This document shows positions 17,926-27,280 of a stretch of DNA of 45,157 nucleotides, one piece after another. Every line of letters starts with the position of its first letter. Within the stretch, counting starts at the first letter, position 1. Both the position numbers and the translations under genes were made by a program. The DNA comes from Halanaerobiales bacterium. GTDB lineage: Bacteria; Bacillota; Halanaerobiia; B1SED10-174. A model generated the notes under the pieces. That model did not search any database, was not told where the DNA came from, and saw only the letters and a program-made list of their open reading frames with translations. The stretch spans positions 1 through 45,157 of the forward strand of contig PUNT01000193.1 of the NCBI GenBank assembly GCA_003551905.1, written 5' to 3'.

Positions 17926-18957
17926 ATGATATATTTGCTTTTGGTTTTTGTCCCGTTGAGCTTCATCCTCAATTATCTGGAAGTAGATTCTGTACTGGTT
18001 TTTGCAGTAGCCGCTCTGGCCATTGTTCCCCTGGCAGGTATAATGGCCAGGGCAACTGATGAACTGGCAAAAATACTGGGACCACGCTGGGGAGGGTTGC
18101 TAAATGTGAGCCTGGGTAATGCCACAGAATTAATAATTTCTTTGTTTGCTCTCCGGGCAGGCCTGCCGGCAGTAGTCAAAGCTGCCATAACCGGTTCTAT
18201 ACTGAATAACATACTCCTGGTATTGGGTTTGAGTTTTTTCCTCGGTGGACTGGCCCGGGGGGAGAGGAGATTTGATCAAGAACTGGCGACTGTCAATGGG
18301 ATCATGCTTATGCTGGCAGTTATCTCCCTTTTTATTCCCGCCATATTCAACATGACCTCCCCCAAAATTAAAGAGGAAATTCTGGGTTATTTGAGTATAG
18401 GGGTTGGGATCATCTTATTTTTGACTTATGCTGGTGGTGTATTCTTTGCCTTGAAAGAACGGCAGGAAATTGAGGAAGACCGTCAGCCGGGAAGCGAAGA
18501 ATGGCCGCTGAAAAAATCTCTGCCGGTTCTTCTTATGGTAACGGTTCTAGTGGCCTGGCAGAGTGAAATTCTGGTAAATTCTATTCGGGGGGTGGAAGAA
18601 GCCCTGGGCTTATCCCGGATATTCATTGGCGTTATAATTCTCCCCATTATTGCCAATATTGCGGAGAATACTACGGCTATAACCATGGCCATAAAAGACA
18701 ACATGGAACTCAGCCTCACCATTGCCATAGGTTCCAGCATACAGATAGCTTTATTCCTGGTTCCTGTGCTCATCTTTCTCAGCCATGCTCTGGGTCACCC
18801 CATGAATTTACTCTTCAATGTACTGGAGATCAGTGCCCTGGCTTCTGCAGTAATTATTGCCAACCTGGTCTATCTCCGGGGTCGTTCTAACTGGGTAGAA
18901 GGGTTGCAGCTCCTGGCAGCTTATTTAATACTGGCTATGGCTTTCTTTTTTGCTTGA
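17926..18957 (+). CDS. Ca2+/H+ antiporter (CAX family)
   Basis: c-1 'GNATELIISLFAL' and c-2 'ANIAENTTAITMAIKDNMELSLTIAIGSSIQIALF'. Confidence 0.9.
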   Translation: MIYLLLVFVPLSFILNYLEVDSVLVFAVAALAIVPLAGIMARATDELAKILGPRWGGLLNVSLGNATELIISLFALRAGLPAVVKAAITGSILNNILLVLGLSFFLGGLARGERRFDQELATVNGIMLMLAVISLFIPAIFNMTSPKIKEEILGYLSIGVGIILFLTYAGGVFFALKERQEIEEDRQPGSEEWPLKKSLPVLLMVTVLVAWQSEILVNSIRGVEEALGLSRIFIGVIILPIIANIAENTTAITMAIKDNMELSLTIAIGSSIQIALFLVPVLIFLSHALGHPMNLLFNVLEISALASAVIIANLVYLRGRSNWVEGLQLLAAYLILAMAFFFA

Positions 18958-19031
18958 TTGGGAAGGACAGTATGCTCATTATTATTGGTGGTAGGATAGT
19001 ATTCAGAATCGGAAAGGAGAAGGTGTGAAAA

Positions 19032-19844
19032 TTGGGGGAGAAAAGTCAAGGGGAGCTGATTATTATCGGGGGCGGAGAAGATAGAGACGGGGAATGCATT
19101 ATACTCCGGGAGGTTGCCAGGCGGGCAGGAAAAGAGGAAGGTAAGATGGTAATACTGCCTACTGCTGCTAAAAACGGGGAGAAAGTGGGTCAGGATTACC
19201 AGGACATTTTCCTGGATCTGGGACTGGGGCAGGTTGATATCCTAACTGTTGAGGACCGAGAAGCAGCCCAGAGCAGGGATGCAGTAAGGCTGGTAGAGAG
19301 TAGCACTGCTGTCTTTTTTACCGGAGGTGATCAACTCCGTATTACCAGCATACTTGGAGGAACCAGCCTCTGGGAAACATTGCACCGGTCCTACATGGAA
19401 GGGACACTCATCGTGGGTACCAGTGCCGGTGCTTCAGCTATGAGCGATACCATGATTGTTGAGGGACTTGACGATGAGCCGCCGGTTAGGTGCACGGTAA
19501 AAATGGCTCCTGGCCTTGGCCTTCTGGAGGAGGTGGTTATTGATCAGCATTTCGCCCAGAGGGGACGCATAGGCAGATTGTTGATGGCAGTGGCGCAAAA
19601 TCCTTTTGTCATGGGCCTGGGGCTGGACGAAGATACAGCAGTACTGGTAAATGAAGAGGGAGTTATCCGGGTAATTGGTTCTCAGACTGCTGTGGTAATT
19701 GATGGTAGTTTCTCAGAATATTCCAATGTATCTTTATCCCATGGCCAGGATCCTCTGGCTTTTGCTGGGGTTCTGCTCCATGTTATGCCGTCAGGTTACG
19801 GTTTTCATCTTTCCCGGCGCCGTTTTCTCCTGCCAAAAAAGTGA
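19032..19844 (+). CDS. cphB: Cyanophycinase
   Basis: 'IIGGGEDRDGECIILREVARRAG', 'FTGGDQLRITSILGGT', nucleophile motif 'VGTSAGASAMSDTMI'; followed by cphA. Confidence 0.93.
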   Translation: MGEKSQGELIIIGGGEDRDGECIILREVARRAGKEEGKMVILPTAAKNGEKVGQDYQDIFLDLGLGQVDILTVEDREAAQSRDAVRLVESSTAVFFTGGDQLRITSILGGTSLWETLHRSYMEGTLIVGTSAGASAMSDTMIVEGLDDEPPVRCTVKMAPGLGLLEEVVIDQHFAQRGRIGRLLMAVAQNPFVMGLGLDEDTAVLVNEEGVIRVIGSQTAVVIDGSFSEYSNVSLSHGQDPLAFAGVLLHVMPSGYGFHLSRRRFLLPKK

Positions 19845-19910
19845 TGGGTATACCCAGAACAGGACAGGGGGAACATAGAAGGGGAAGGCGGGGAAGAAGG
19901 AGGCTCAGAA

Positions 19911-22532
19911 GTGAGACTTCTGGAAATATATGCCCTGCAGGGTCCCAATATTTTCTGTCATCTGCCGGTTATTGGCATGGTGGTAGATCTGCAGAAAATG
20001 AAAGGCAGAAATACCTCTCACTTGGGGGAATTTAACAACCGTCTTTTAAGTTTTTTGCCTGGCCTAAAAGATCATCATTGCTGCCGGGGAAAAGATGGAG
20101 GACTGTTAGAACGGCTGCAGGAGGGGACCCTCCTGGGACATGTTATGGAACACGTTGCCCTGGAACTGCAGGTTCTTCTGGGCTATAATGTCTATTTCGG
20201 GCAGACCAGAAGCACTGACCACTATTTTTCCATTGTATTTGAATATAAATGTGAACCTGTAGGCATCTGGGCAGGGCGCAAGGCTTTTCAGCTCATAAAA
20301 AGGCTTTTGAGGGGCCATATACCCTGTCGGGAGAAAATTTTAGAGGAAGGGAGAAAAATCAGGTTAGCTAGTGACCATGGGCCCAGCACCATGATGATTA
20401 TGGAGGCCGCTGGAAAAAATAATATACCTGTCTTTTCCTTAATAGATGGATCCTCCCTGGTTCAGCTGGGTTATGGTTGTAAACGAAAACTCATCAATGC
20501 TGCTATTACTGAGAATACAAGCTGTGTAAGTGTAGACATAGCTTGTGATAAATGGCAAACCAGGCTGTTTCTTCAACAACATGGTTTCCCCTTCTCTCCC
20601 GGGTTTATTGTCAACAATTTAAGGGCTGCCTATAAAGCAGTGGAGGATATTGGATTTCCTGTAGTAACCAAACCTTATAACCTGAATCAGGGTAAGGGAG
20701 TAACCCTGAAGATACGGGATAAAGAAGAATTAAAAGAGGCTTTTTACCTTGCCCGGGCTTACAGTCCTCGGGTCATTATCGAGAAGAATGTACCCGGCAA
20801 AGATTATCGTCTGTTGATAATAGGCCAGGAAATGGTTGCAGCTGCCGAAAGGGTGCCTGCTTTTGTGGTAGGCGATGGAACTCGTACCATAGAAGAACTT
20901 ATTGAACTTGTGAATAGTGACCCCAAAAGAGGGTACGGTCATGAGAAACCTCTGACCAGAATATATGTGGATGGAGTGGTGGAACTCATGCTGCGCCGGC
21001 AGGGGTATGATCTGAAAAACTGTCCTGATCCCGGAGAAAAGGTTTTCCTCAGGGGTAATGGTAACTTGAGCACTGGTGGAACTTCCCTGGATGTCACTGA
21101 TCAGGTGCATGAAGAGAATATAAAAATGGCAATACAGGCTGCAAGGCTAATCGGCCTGGATGTGGCCGGGGTGGATCTGGTAACACCGGATATTTCTCTG
21201 CCTCTAAAGGAGGCAGGAGGAGTGCTCATCGAAATAAATGCTTCTCCGGGTTTGCGGATGCATCACTTCCCTACCCGGGGGAAAGCCAGGGATGTTGCCA
21301 ATGCCCTGGTAAAATATCTTTTTCCTGAAGGAGATGGAAGAATTCCCATTGTTTCTGTGACCGGGACCAATGGGAAGACAACGGTCTGCCGGATTATAGC
21401 TCACCTCTTAAATATTTCAGGTTTTAAAGTAGGACTGGCAACAACTGATGGATTGTTTTATAATGGTGAAAGGATATTAAAAGGTGACTGTGCTGGTCCC
21501 AGAAGTGCCAGGAATATTCTTACCAATCCTCTGGTAGAAGCGGCAGTGTTAGAAACTGCCCGAGGTGGAATAATAAAGGAGGGGCTTGGTTATGACCGGG
21601 CTGATGTAGCGGTGATAACCAATATTTCCCGGGATCATCTGGACAGGCAGTTTAAGGACCTGGATGATCTATGGTGGGTAAAATCACTGGTGGCAGAACG
21701 AATTACCAGGGAGGGACTGGTAGTAATTAATGCTGATGATCCTTACCTGGCTGATGTGGTGGACAGGGTTAAGGGAAAAAAAATACTCTGCAGCAAAAAT
21801 GAAGGAAACATTCGCCTGCAGGAACATCTACAGGCAGGAGGTCAAGGGGTGCTCATCAGGGATGGCACAATAATACACAAACAGGGATTGCAGGAGAAGC
21901 AGATAATCAGGGTTGCCAGTATTCCCCTGACCTGGGGAGGACAGGCTGCTCATCAGGTTGATAATGTACTCACAGCTCTGGCTTGTGCCCTGGCCCTGGG
22001 ATTGCCTTATGATGAACTGGGGCAGGGTATTAGCTCCTTTGCAGCTGAGATGAATACAGGCCGTTTACAGTTGTTGGAAGGAAATAGTTACAAGGTTATC
22101 CTGGATTATGGCCACAACCTCAAGGGGTTTGCTGCTACTGTTGAGGCTGTCCGGGGTTTACCCCATTCCCGGTTGCTGGGTGTGATTGGCATGCCCGGTG
22201 ACCGGACTGAAAAAGATTTTCATGAGGTGGGGAGATTTTTTGCCCGGGCTACTTTTAGCCACATTTATATCAAGGAAGATGAAAATCGCCGGGGACGTTT
22301 AGCAGGTGAGGTGGCCCGGTTTATCTGCCGGGGATTAGAGGAAGGGAATTATCAGGGGGAGATGGAAATTATCCTTGATGAGAAGAGAGCCGTGGAGATG
22401 GCCCTGGAGGAAATGAAGGAAGGGGATATCCTGGTTATTTTCTATGAGAAGGATAGGGAGGAATTGGAAAAACTTATCAGGGAAAAAATAAAAGAGCAAA
22501 AATCTTGTCATGTGCTGGCTTCGTCAGACTAG
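19911..22532 (+). CDS. cphA: Cyanophycin synthetase
   Basis: GTG start with gaaggagg; ATP-grasp module (FPVVTKPYNLNQGKGVTL) plus Mur-ligase module (VTGTNGKTTVCRIIAHLL, VLETARGGIIKEGLGYDRADVAVITNIS). Confidence 0.95.
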   Translation: MRLLEIYALQGPNIFCHLPVIGMVVDLQKMKGRNTSHLGEFNNRLLSFLPGLKDHHCCRGKDGGLLERLQEGTLLGHVMEHVALELQVLLGYNVYFGQTRSTDHYFSIVFEYKCEPVGIWAGRKAFQLIKRLLRGHIPCREKILEEGRKIRLASDHGPSTMMIMEAAGKNNIPVFSLIDGSSLVQLGYGCKRKLINAAITENTSCVSVDIACDKWQTRLFLQQHGFPFSPGFIVNNLRAAYKAVEDIGFPVVTKPYNLNQGKGVTLKIRDKEELKEAFYLARAYSPRVIIEKNVPGKDYRLLIIGQEMVAAAERVPAFVVGDGTRTIEELIELVNSDPKRGYGHEKPLTRIYVDGVVELMLRRQGYDLKNCPDPGEKVFLRGNGNLSTGGTSLDVTDQVHEENIKMAIQAARLIGLDVAGVDLVTPDISLPLKEAGGVLIEINASPGLRMHHFPTRGKARDVANALVKYLFPEGDGRIPIVSVTGTNGKTTVCRIIAHLLNISGFKVGLATTDGLFYNGERILKGDCAGPRSARNILTNPLVEAAVLETARGGIIKEGLGYDRADVAVITNISRDHLDRQFKDLDDLWWVKSLVAERITREGLVVINADDPYLADVVDRVKGKKILCSKNEGNIRLQEHLQAGGQGVLIRDGTIIHKQGLQEKQIIRVASIPLTWGGQAAHQVDNVLTALACALALGLPYDELGQGISSFAAEMNTGRLQLLEGNSYKVILDYGHNLKGFAATVEAVRGLPHSRLLGVIGMPGDRTEKDFHEVGRFFARATFSHIYIKEDENRRGRLAGEVARFICRGLEEGNYQGEMEIILDEKRAVEMALEEMKEGDILVIFYEKDREELEKLIREKIKEQKSCHVLASSD

Positions 22533-22548
22533 AGAGGATGATATCTGA

Positions 22549-23406
22549 GTGAGAGAACTGATAATTGAGGCACCGGCTAAGGTTAATCTTACCCTGGATA
22601 TTCTGGGGAAGCGGAAAGATGGTTATCACAACCTGGAGTCATTGATGCAGGCAGTTGACCTCAAAGATAAAATTTATCTACAGAAGGAAAAAAGCGAGGG
22701 TTTTGCGGTTTCCACAAGCTCGGACAGCATCCCTGAGGGAGGGGATAATATTGCCTATTCTTCAGCAAGACTTATGTTTCAACGTTTTAACCTGGATGGG
22801 GGCCTCAGTATTCATATAGAAAAGAATATTCCCACTGAAGGGGGGCTGGGAGGAGGAAGTTCTGATGCAGCTGCAGTCATCAGGGGAATAATCAGAATGT
22901 ATTCTCTTTCTTTAGGTTTAAGTGAACTATTGCCTCTGGCTGCTGCAGTTGGGTCAGATGTGCCCTTTTTTTTGCGAGGAGGAACAGCTTTAATTTCCGG
23001 TCGAGGTGAAAAAGTCTGGGAAGTGCCGGACCTTCCTCAGCTGGAACTCTCTCTCATAGTATTTCCTGAAGGTTTGCCCACAAAAGAAGTGTACCAGAAT
23101 TATAATCTGACAAAGAAGCGTTACCGCACTCGTAAAGCTCTTGCTGGTGTTTATGATCTGAACTGGGAGGAAGTAAAAAAACATGCAGGGAATGACCTGG
23201 AAAATGCTGCCTGCACTTTGAAGCCGGAAATAAGGGAGGTTTTTAACATTCTCAGAGAAAATAATTGTTATAAATTTCACCTCAGTGGAAGTGGCCCAAC
23301 TGTTGTTGTTTATTCACATCTTTCTCAGAAAATCCAGGATAGACTGGAGCGACTATCTTTGAAAATAATAGGAGTTAGGACATTAAGGAAGGATTTTAAT
23401 GATTAG
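22549..23406 (+). CDS. ispE: 4-diphosphocytidyl-2-C-methyl-D-erythritol kinase
   Basis: APAKVNLTLDILGKRKDGYHNLESLMQAVDL, PTEGGLGGGSSDAAA, GSGPTVV. Confidence 0.96.
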   Translation: MRELIIEAPAKVNLTLDILGKRKDGYHNLESLMQAVDLKDKIYLQKEKSEGFAVSTSSDSIPEGGDNIAYSSARLMFQRFNLDGGLSIHIEKNIPTEGGLGGGSSDAAAVIRGIIRMYSLSLGLSELLPLAAAVGSDVPFFLRGGTALISGRGEKVWEVPDLPQLELSLIVFPEGLPTKEVYQNYNLTKKRYRTRKALAGVYDLNWEEVKKHAGNDLENAACTLKPEIREVFNILRENNCYKFHLSGSGPTVVVYSHLSQKIQDRLERLSLKIIGVRTLRKDFND

Positions 23407-23451
23407 TGATGAATTATTAGAAGTTATAAACGGAAAGAAGGAGTGCTTGCC

Positions 23452-24234
23452 ATGGTTGACGCCCTCATTCTAGCAGGAGCTCCCAACAACGGAGCGCTGC
23501 AGGAAAGCAGTTCATCGGAACATGAAGCGTTGATTGAAATTGGTCCCCGACCTATGGTAGAGTACGTTATTCGCAGCGCCCGGGCGGCCAGGAATGTGGG
23601 CAGAATTGCCCTTGTGGGTCCATTGGAAAAAATGAAGTCAACTCTGCAGGATAAACCTGATTTTTTTGTGGAGATGGGGGATTCTCTTATATATAACCTG
23701 CAAGAGGGACTGAGTGTTCTGGATAGAGATAACCTGGTACTTCTCCTGAGTGCCGATATCCCTCTTATAACTTCTGAAGCTATAGATGATTTTGTGGAGC
23801 AGTCCCTTGACAGGGGTAATGGCGATATTTTTTTTCCTATTATTTCCCGGCAGGTTTGTGAGGCAAAATTTCCAGACATGAAGAGGACCTATGCGCGTCT
23901 AAAAGAAGGTGTCTATACCGGTGGCAATATGGCTCTGGTCAAGCCCCAGGTTATTTTTGATCGAGACAATGAGCTGACCCAGGTAGTTCTCTACCGCAAG
24001 AGCACCTGGAAACTTTCCAGACTTTTAGGGGCAACATTTTTATTCCGGTTTGTCCTGGGGAAACTGTCCTTAAAGCAGATTGAAAGCAGAGTATCCCAGG
24101 CTACAGGTTTAGCTAGCATGGGTATTATAACAGAATATGCAGAAGTGGGGTTTGATGTTGATAAGCCCTCAGACCTGGAGCTAGCTACCCGCATTATTGC
24201 TGAAGAAGAGGAAAAGGAAGCTTCGCGCAATTAA
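23452..24234 (+). CDS. MobA/GlmU-like nucleotidyltransferase family protein
   Basis: 'VDALILAGAPNNGALQ...GPRPMVEYVIRSA', 'LLLSADIPLIT', 'GFDVDKPSDLELA'; start at ATG 23452. Confidence 0.75.
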   Translation: MVDALILAGAPNNGALQESSSSEHEALIEIGPRPMVEYVIRSARAARNVGRIALVGPLEKMKSTLQDKPDFFVEMGDSLIYNLQEGLSVLDRDNLVLLLSADIPLITSEAIDDFVEQSLDRGNGDIFFPIISRQVCEAKFPDMKRTYARLKEGVYTGGNMALVKPQVIFDRDNELTQVVLYRKSTWKLSRLLGATFLFRFVLGKLSLKQIESRVSQATGLASMGIITEYAEVGFDVDKPSDLELATRIIAEEEEKEASRN

Positions 24235-25316
24235 CCGGTATACTTCACCTCTTGCCACTGATCCAGCCAGCTCAGGAAGTTCTTTATTCTTCCTTCTACC
24301 AGACTGTAATCCATGGCGCCAATATAGTATTCTTCCAGTTCACAGTGGAGCAGCTGAGCCTGCTTGATCTGGGAGGCTGCCTCCTTGATTGATGATTTCA
24401 ATTCTTTTTCAATTGTTTTTGTTTCGGCTGGTGTTTGAGTATAGTCATTGAGGTTGACTATAAAGTCCTGGGAGCGGGGTTCTATGATATGAGGCCAGTT
24501 GCCATTGAGGATTGCTTTCTTTTCCCAGGGTAGAAGCAGGCCATCAATAGCTTTCTCATCAAAACCACAGCGCAGTAGAGTATAGTTGTGGCCCCGGTTG
24601 GCAATTTCCTGGCTAAGATGCTTTAAGGTATGGGAAATGATGCTCCGGGGATAACCGGTAAAAATTATTCTTTCCTGGTAGTCTTCTGTTAGCTCATTGA
24701 AAAAATTTCTCGGTCCCTGAGAAGTTATGGAGCTGGCAAATAGATTACGGGCCATGTATTTTTCTTCATGCTTTAATTCTGCGAAGTGATGATTTAGTAA
24801 ATTTATCCTTTCCTGCAGAGGGTGTCTATCTATATTTTTATCACAGGTTATCTCCAGTTCCACCTGTATGAGCTGAGCCCGGGCCAGTAGATTATAAGCC
24901 TGGCTGTAGCGAGATTGAATGGCTTTTTGTAGTTTTTCTATTTGCTCCCTTCTGGCTAATAGCAGGTTGCTATCCCAGAAATCTCCCAGATTTATTATCT
25001 CCTCCTGGGCTCCAGGAATTTTTGCTTCCAGGATATGGGGATGAGTTCCATCAACCAGAGCCAGTTTTAGCTCGGGGAATATGATTCCATCAAGAGAATC
25101 CGGATCTGATGAGCACCAGAAAAGCTCCTGATTATAACCTCCTTTTTCCAGATGAAGCAATACCTTCTTCATAAATGTTGATTTGCCCGTCCCCGGGCCT
25201 CCTTTAAAGATAAAAACTCGTTCTAAATTCAAGCCCTGGTAGGGAGGAAAAAACTTAAAGCCACAGCAAGTATTGCTACCCATGAAATAGTTGTCTGTAA
25301 CTAGAGCCACTTGCAA
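24231..25316 (-). CDS. P-loop ATPase with internal duplication (PRK06851-like, by recollection)
   Basis: Walker A 'FIFKGGPGTGKSTFMKKV'; second half repeats the domain with 'IIFTGYPRSIISHTLKHL'; TTG start. Confidence 0.7.
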   Translation of the reverse strand: MQVALVTDNYFMGSNTCCGFKFFPPYQGLNLERVFIFKGGPGTGKSTFMKKVLLHLEKGGYNQELFWCSSDPDSLDGIIFPELKLALVDGTHPHILEAKIPGAQEEIINLGDFWDSNLLLARREQIEKLQKAIQSRYSQAYNLLARAQLIQVELEITCDKNIDRHPLQERINLLNHHFAELKHEEKYMARNLFASSITSQGPRNFFNELTEDYQERIIFTGYPRSIISHTLKHLSQEIANRGHNYTLLRCGFDEKAIDGLLLPWEKKAILNGNWPHIIEPRSQDFIVNLNDYTQTPAETKTIEKELKSSIKEAASQIKQAQLLHCELEEYYIGAMDYSLVEGRIKNFLSWLDQWQEVKYTG

Positions 25317-25393
25317 AACACCACCTTTTTTTGATTACAGAATAGGATATGTAAGAGGAATAAATAAGTTGAGGAGAAGGAGGGGATTAATTC

Positions 25394-26716
25394 TTGCAAG
25401 AAACAGATATTCACCATCTAATCAAGGAATGGGACGTGAAATTTGTTCGACTTCAGTTCACCGATATTCCCGGGGTCATTAAGAATGTGTCAATTGCCCT
25501 TGAGGAATTACCCCGGGCCCTAGCAGGTGGAATTATGTTTGATGGGTCTTCCATTCAGGGATTTGCCCGCATACAGGAATCAGATATGTACCTGCGACCG
25601 GACCTGGGTACCTTCGCCATCTTTCCCTGGAAGGGAGAGAAGGGATCGGTAGCCCGTCTAATATGTGATATATATACCCCACAGGGGGATCCATTCTTGG
25701 GCTGTCCCCGAAATGCGCTGAGGAAAGTTATAGGTGAAGCTGCCGATATGGATTTACATCTTGAAGCAGGACCGGAGCCGGAATTCTACCTTTTTCTCTT
25801 GGACGAAAAAGGTCGCCCTACCACCATTACCAACGATCAGGGAAGCTATTTTGATCTGGCACCTACAGATCAAGGTGAGGATGCCCGACGAAGCATTGTT
25901 CTGGCTTTGCAGGAAATGGGTTTTTCCATAGAGAGTTCCCATCACGAGGTAGGGCCAGGTCAGCATGAAATCGACTTTAAACATGCCGGTGCTTTGAGAA
26001 CAGCAGATAATATAAGTTCTTTCCGGGTGGTTACCAAAATTGTGGCCAAGGAGCATGGGCTTCATGCCACATTCATGCCCAAGCCAATTTTTGGCATAGC
26101 TGGTTCCGGCATGCACATCCATCAATCCCTGCACCGGGATGGAGAAAATGTATTCTTTGATCCAGAAGATGAGGAAGGATTGAGTCAAATAGCCCGGCAT
26201 TATGTGGGTGGTTTGCTCCAGCATGCATCAGCTTTTACTGCCGTAACCAATCCCCTGATCAATTCTTACAAAAGGCTGATTTCTGGATTTGAAGCGCCGG
26301 TCTATGTTTCCTGGTCCGGGGCCAACCGATCTGCCCTGGTACGCATTCCTGCTGTCAGGGGATCTTCAACCAGGCTGGAGTTAAGAAGCCCAGATCCTTC
26401 AGCAAATCCTTACCTGGCCCTGGCAGTAATTCTCAAGGCTGGTTTACAGGGAATAAAGGATGAAATTGATCCCGGCCCGCAAACCTATGATAATATCTAT
26501 AACATGACTCAAGGAGATAGAAAAAATGCCGGGATCGAGAAGTTGCCGGAGAATATTGTTGAAGCTATAGAAAAACTGGAGAAGGATCCTGTTATATGTG
26601 ATGCTCTAGGTGAACATATACTCAAGAGTTTTCTGGATGCCAAAAGAATTGAGCTGGCAGAGTACAAACTGCAGGTACATCCCTGGGAGCTGGAAAGGTA
26701 CCTGCGTACATACTAG
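25394..26716 (+). CDS. glnA: Glutamine synthetase type I (short/alpha form)
   Basis: 'MFDGSSIQGFARIQESDMYLRPD', 'GSGMHIHQSL', 'NSYKRLISGFEAPVYVSWSGANRSALVRIPA'. Confidence 0.97.
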   Translation: MQETDIHHLIKEWDVKFVRLQFTDIPGVIKNVSIALEELPRALAGGIMFDGSSIQGFARIQESDMYLRPDLGTFAIFPWKGEKGSVARLICDIYTPQGDPFLGCPRNALRKVIGEAADMDLHLEAGPEPEFYLFLLDEKGRPTTITNDQGSYFDLAPTDQGEDARRSIVLALQEMGFSIESSHHEVGPGQHEIDFKHAGALRTADNISSFRVVTKIVAKEHGLHATFMPKPIFGIAGSGMHIHQSLHRDGENVFFDPEDEEGLSQIARHYVGGLLQHASAFTAVTNPLINSYKRLISGFEAPVYVSWSGANRSALVRIPAVRGSSTRLELRSPDPSANPYLALAVILKAGLQGIKDEIDPGPQTYDNIYNMTQGDRKNAGIEKLPENIVEAIEKLEKDPVICDALGEHILKSFLDAKRIELAEYKLQVHPWELERYLRTY

Positions 26717-26731
26717 CTGGGAGGTTTTTAT

Positions 26732-27280
26732 GTGAAGGAAAGACAGCTCATATATCAGGCTTTGGGTTTGCAGGTCCGGCAGGGTAGGCCTGCTGACCTG
26801 GCATTTTTAGGTTTATTTGTGGCTTTTACAGCTATTGCTACTTTCATCCATATACCTGGCCCTTATGGCTCATATTTTAATCTGGGGGAAGTAGCCATCT
26901 ACCTCATAGCCCTTCTCTGTGGGCCGGTCAGTGGAGCCATAGCCGGTGCTCTTGGTTCTTCCCTGGTTGATATAGGGCTGGGTTACAGCGTTTGGGCACC
27001 TTTTACCTTTATCATCAAGGGGGTAGAAGGCTATATTGTTGGCCGGCTGGGGCACCCACCCAGTATTCCCGGTAGCGTAGCAGCCCTGGCTCTGGGAGGA
27101 TTGTGGATGATAATAGGGTATGGAATCACAACCTGGTACCTGTATAGCTGGCCTGCAGTGATACCGGAGGTACTAATAGATATTGCCCAGGTGTTTATTG
27201 GTGCCATAATTGCCTTGCCTCTGGCTTTTAAAATCATGCGAGCTGTAGGAAAAAGGAGCAAAGAAGATGGAAACTGGTAA
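26732..27280 (+). CDS. ECF transporter S component family membrane protein
   Basis: GTG start; multi-TM; 'FNLGEVAIYLIALLCGPVSGAIAGALGSSLVDIGLGYSVWAPFTFIIKGVEGYIVG'. Confidence 0.85.
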   Translation: MKERQLIYQALGLQVRQGRPADLAFLGLFVAFTAIATFIHIPGPYGSYFNLGEVAIYLIALLCGPVSGAIAGALGSSLVDIGLGYSVWAPFTFIIKGVEGYIVGRLGHPPSIPGSVAALALGGLWMIIGYGITTWYLYSWPAVIPEVLIDIAQVFIGAIIALPLAFKIMRAVGKRSKEDGNW

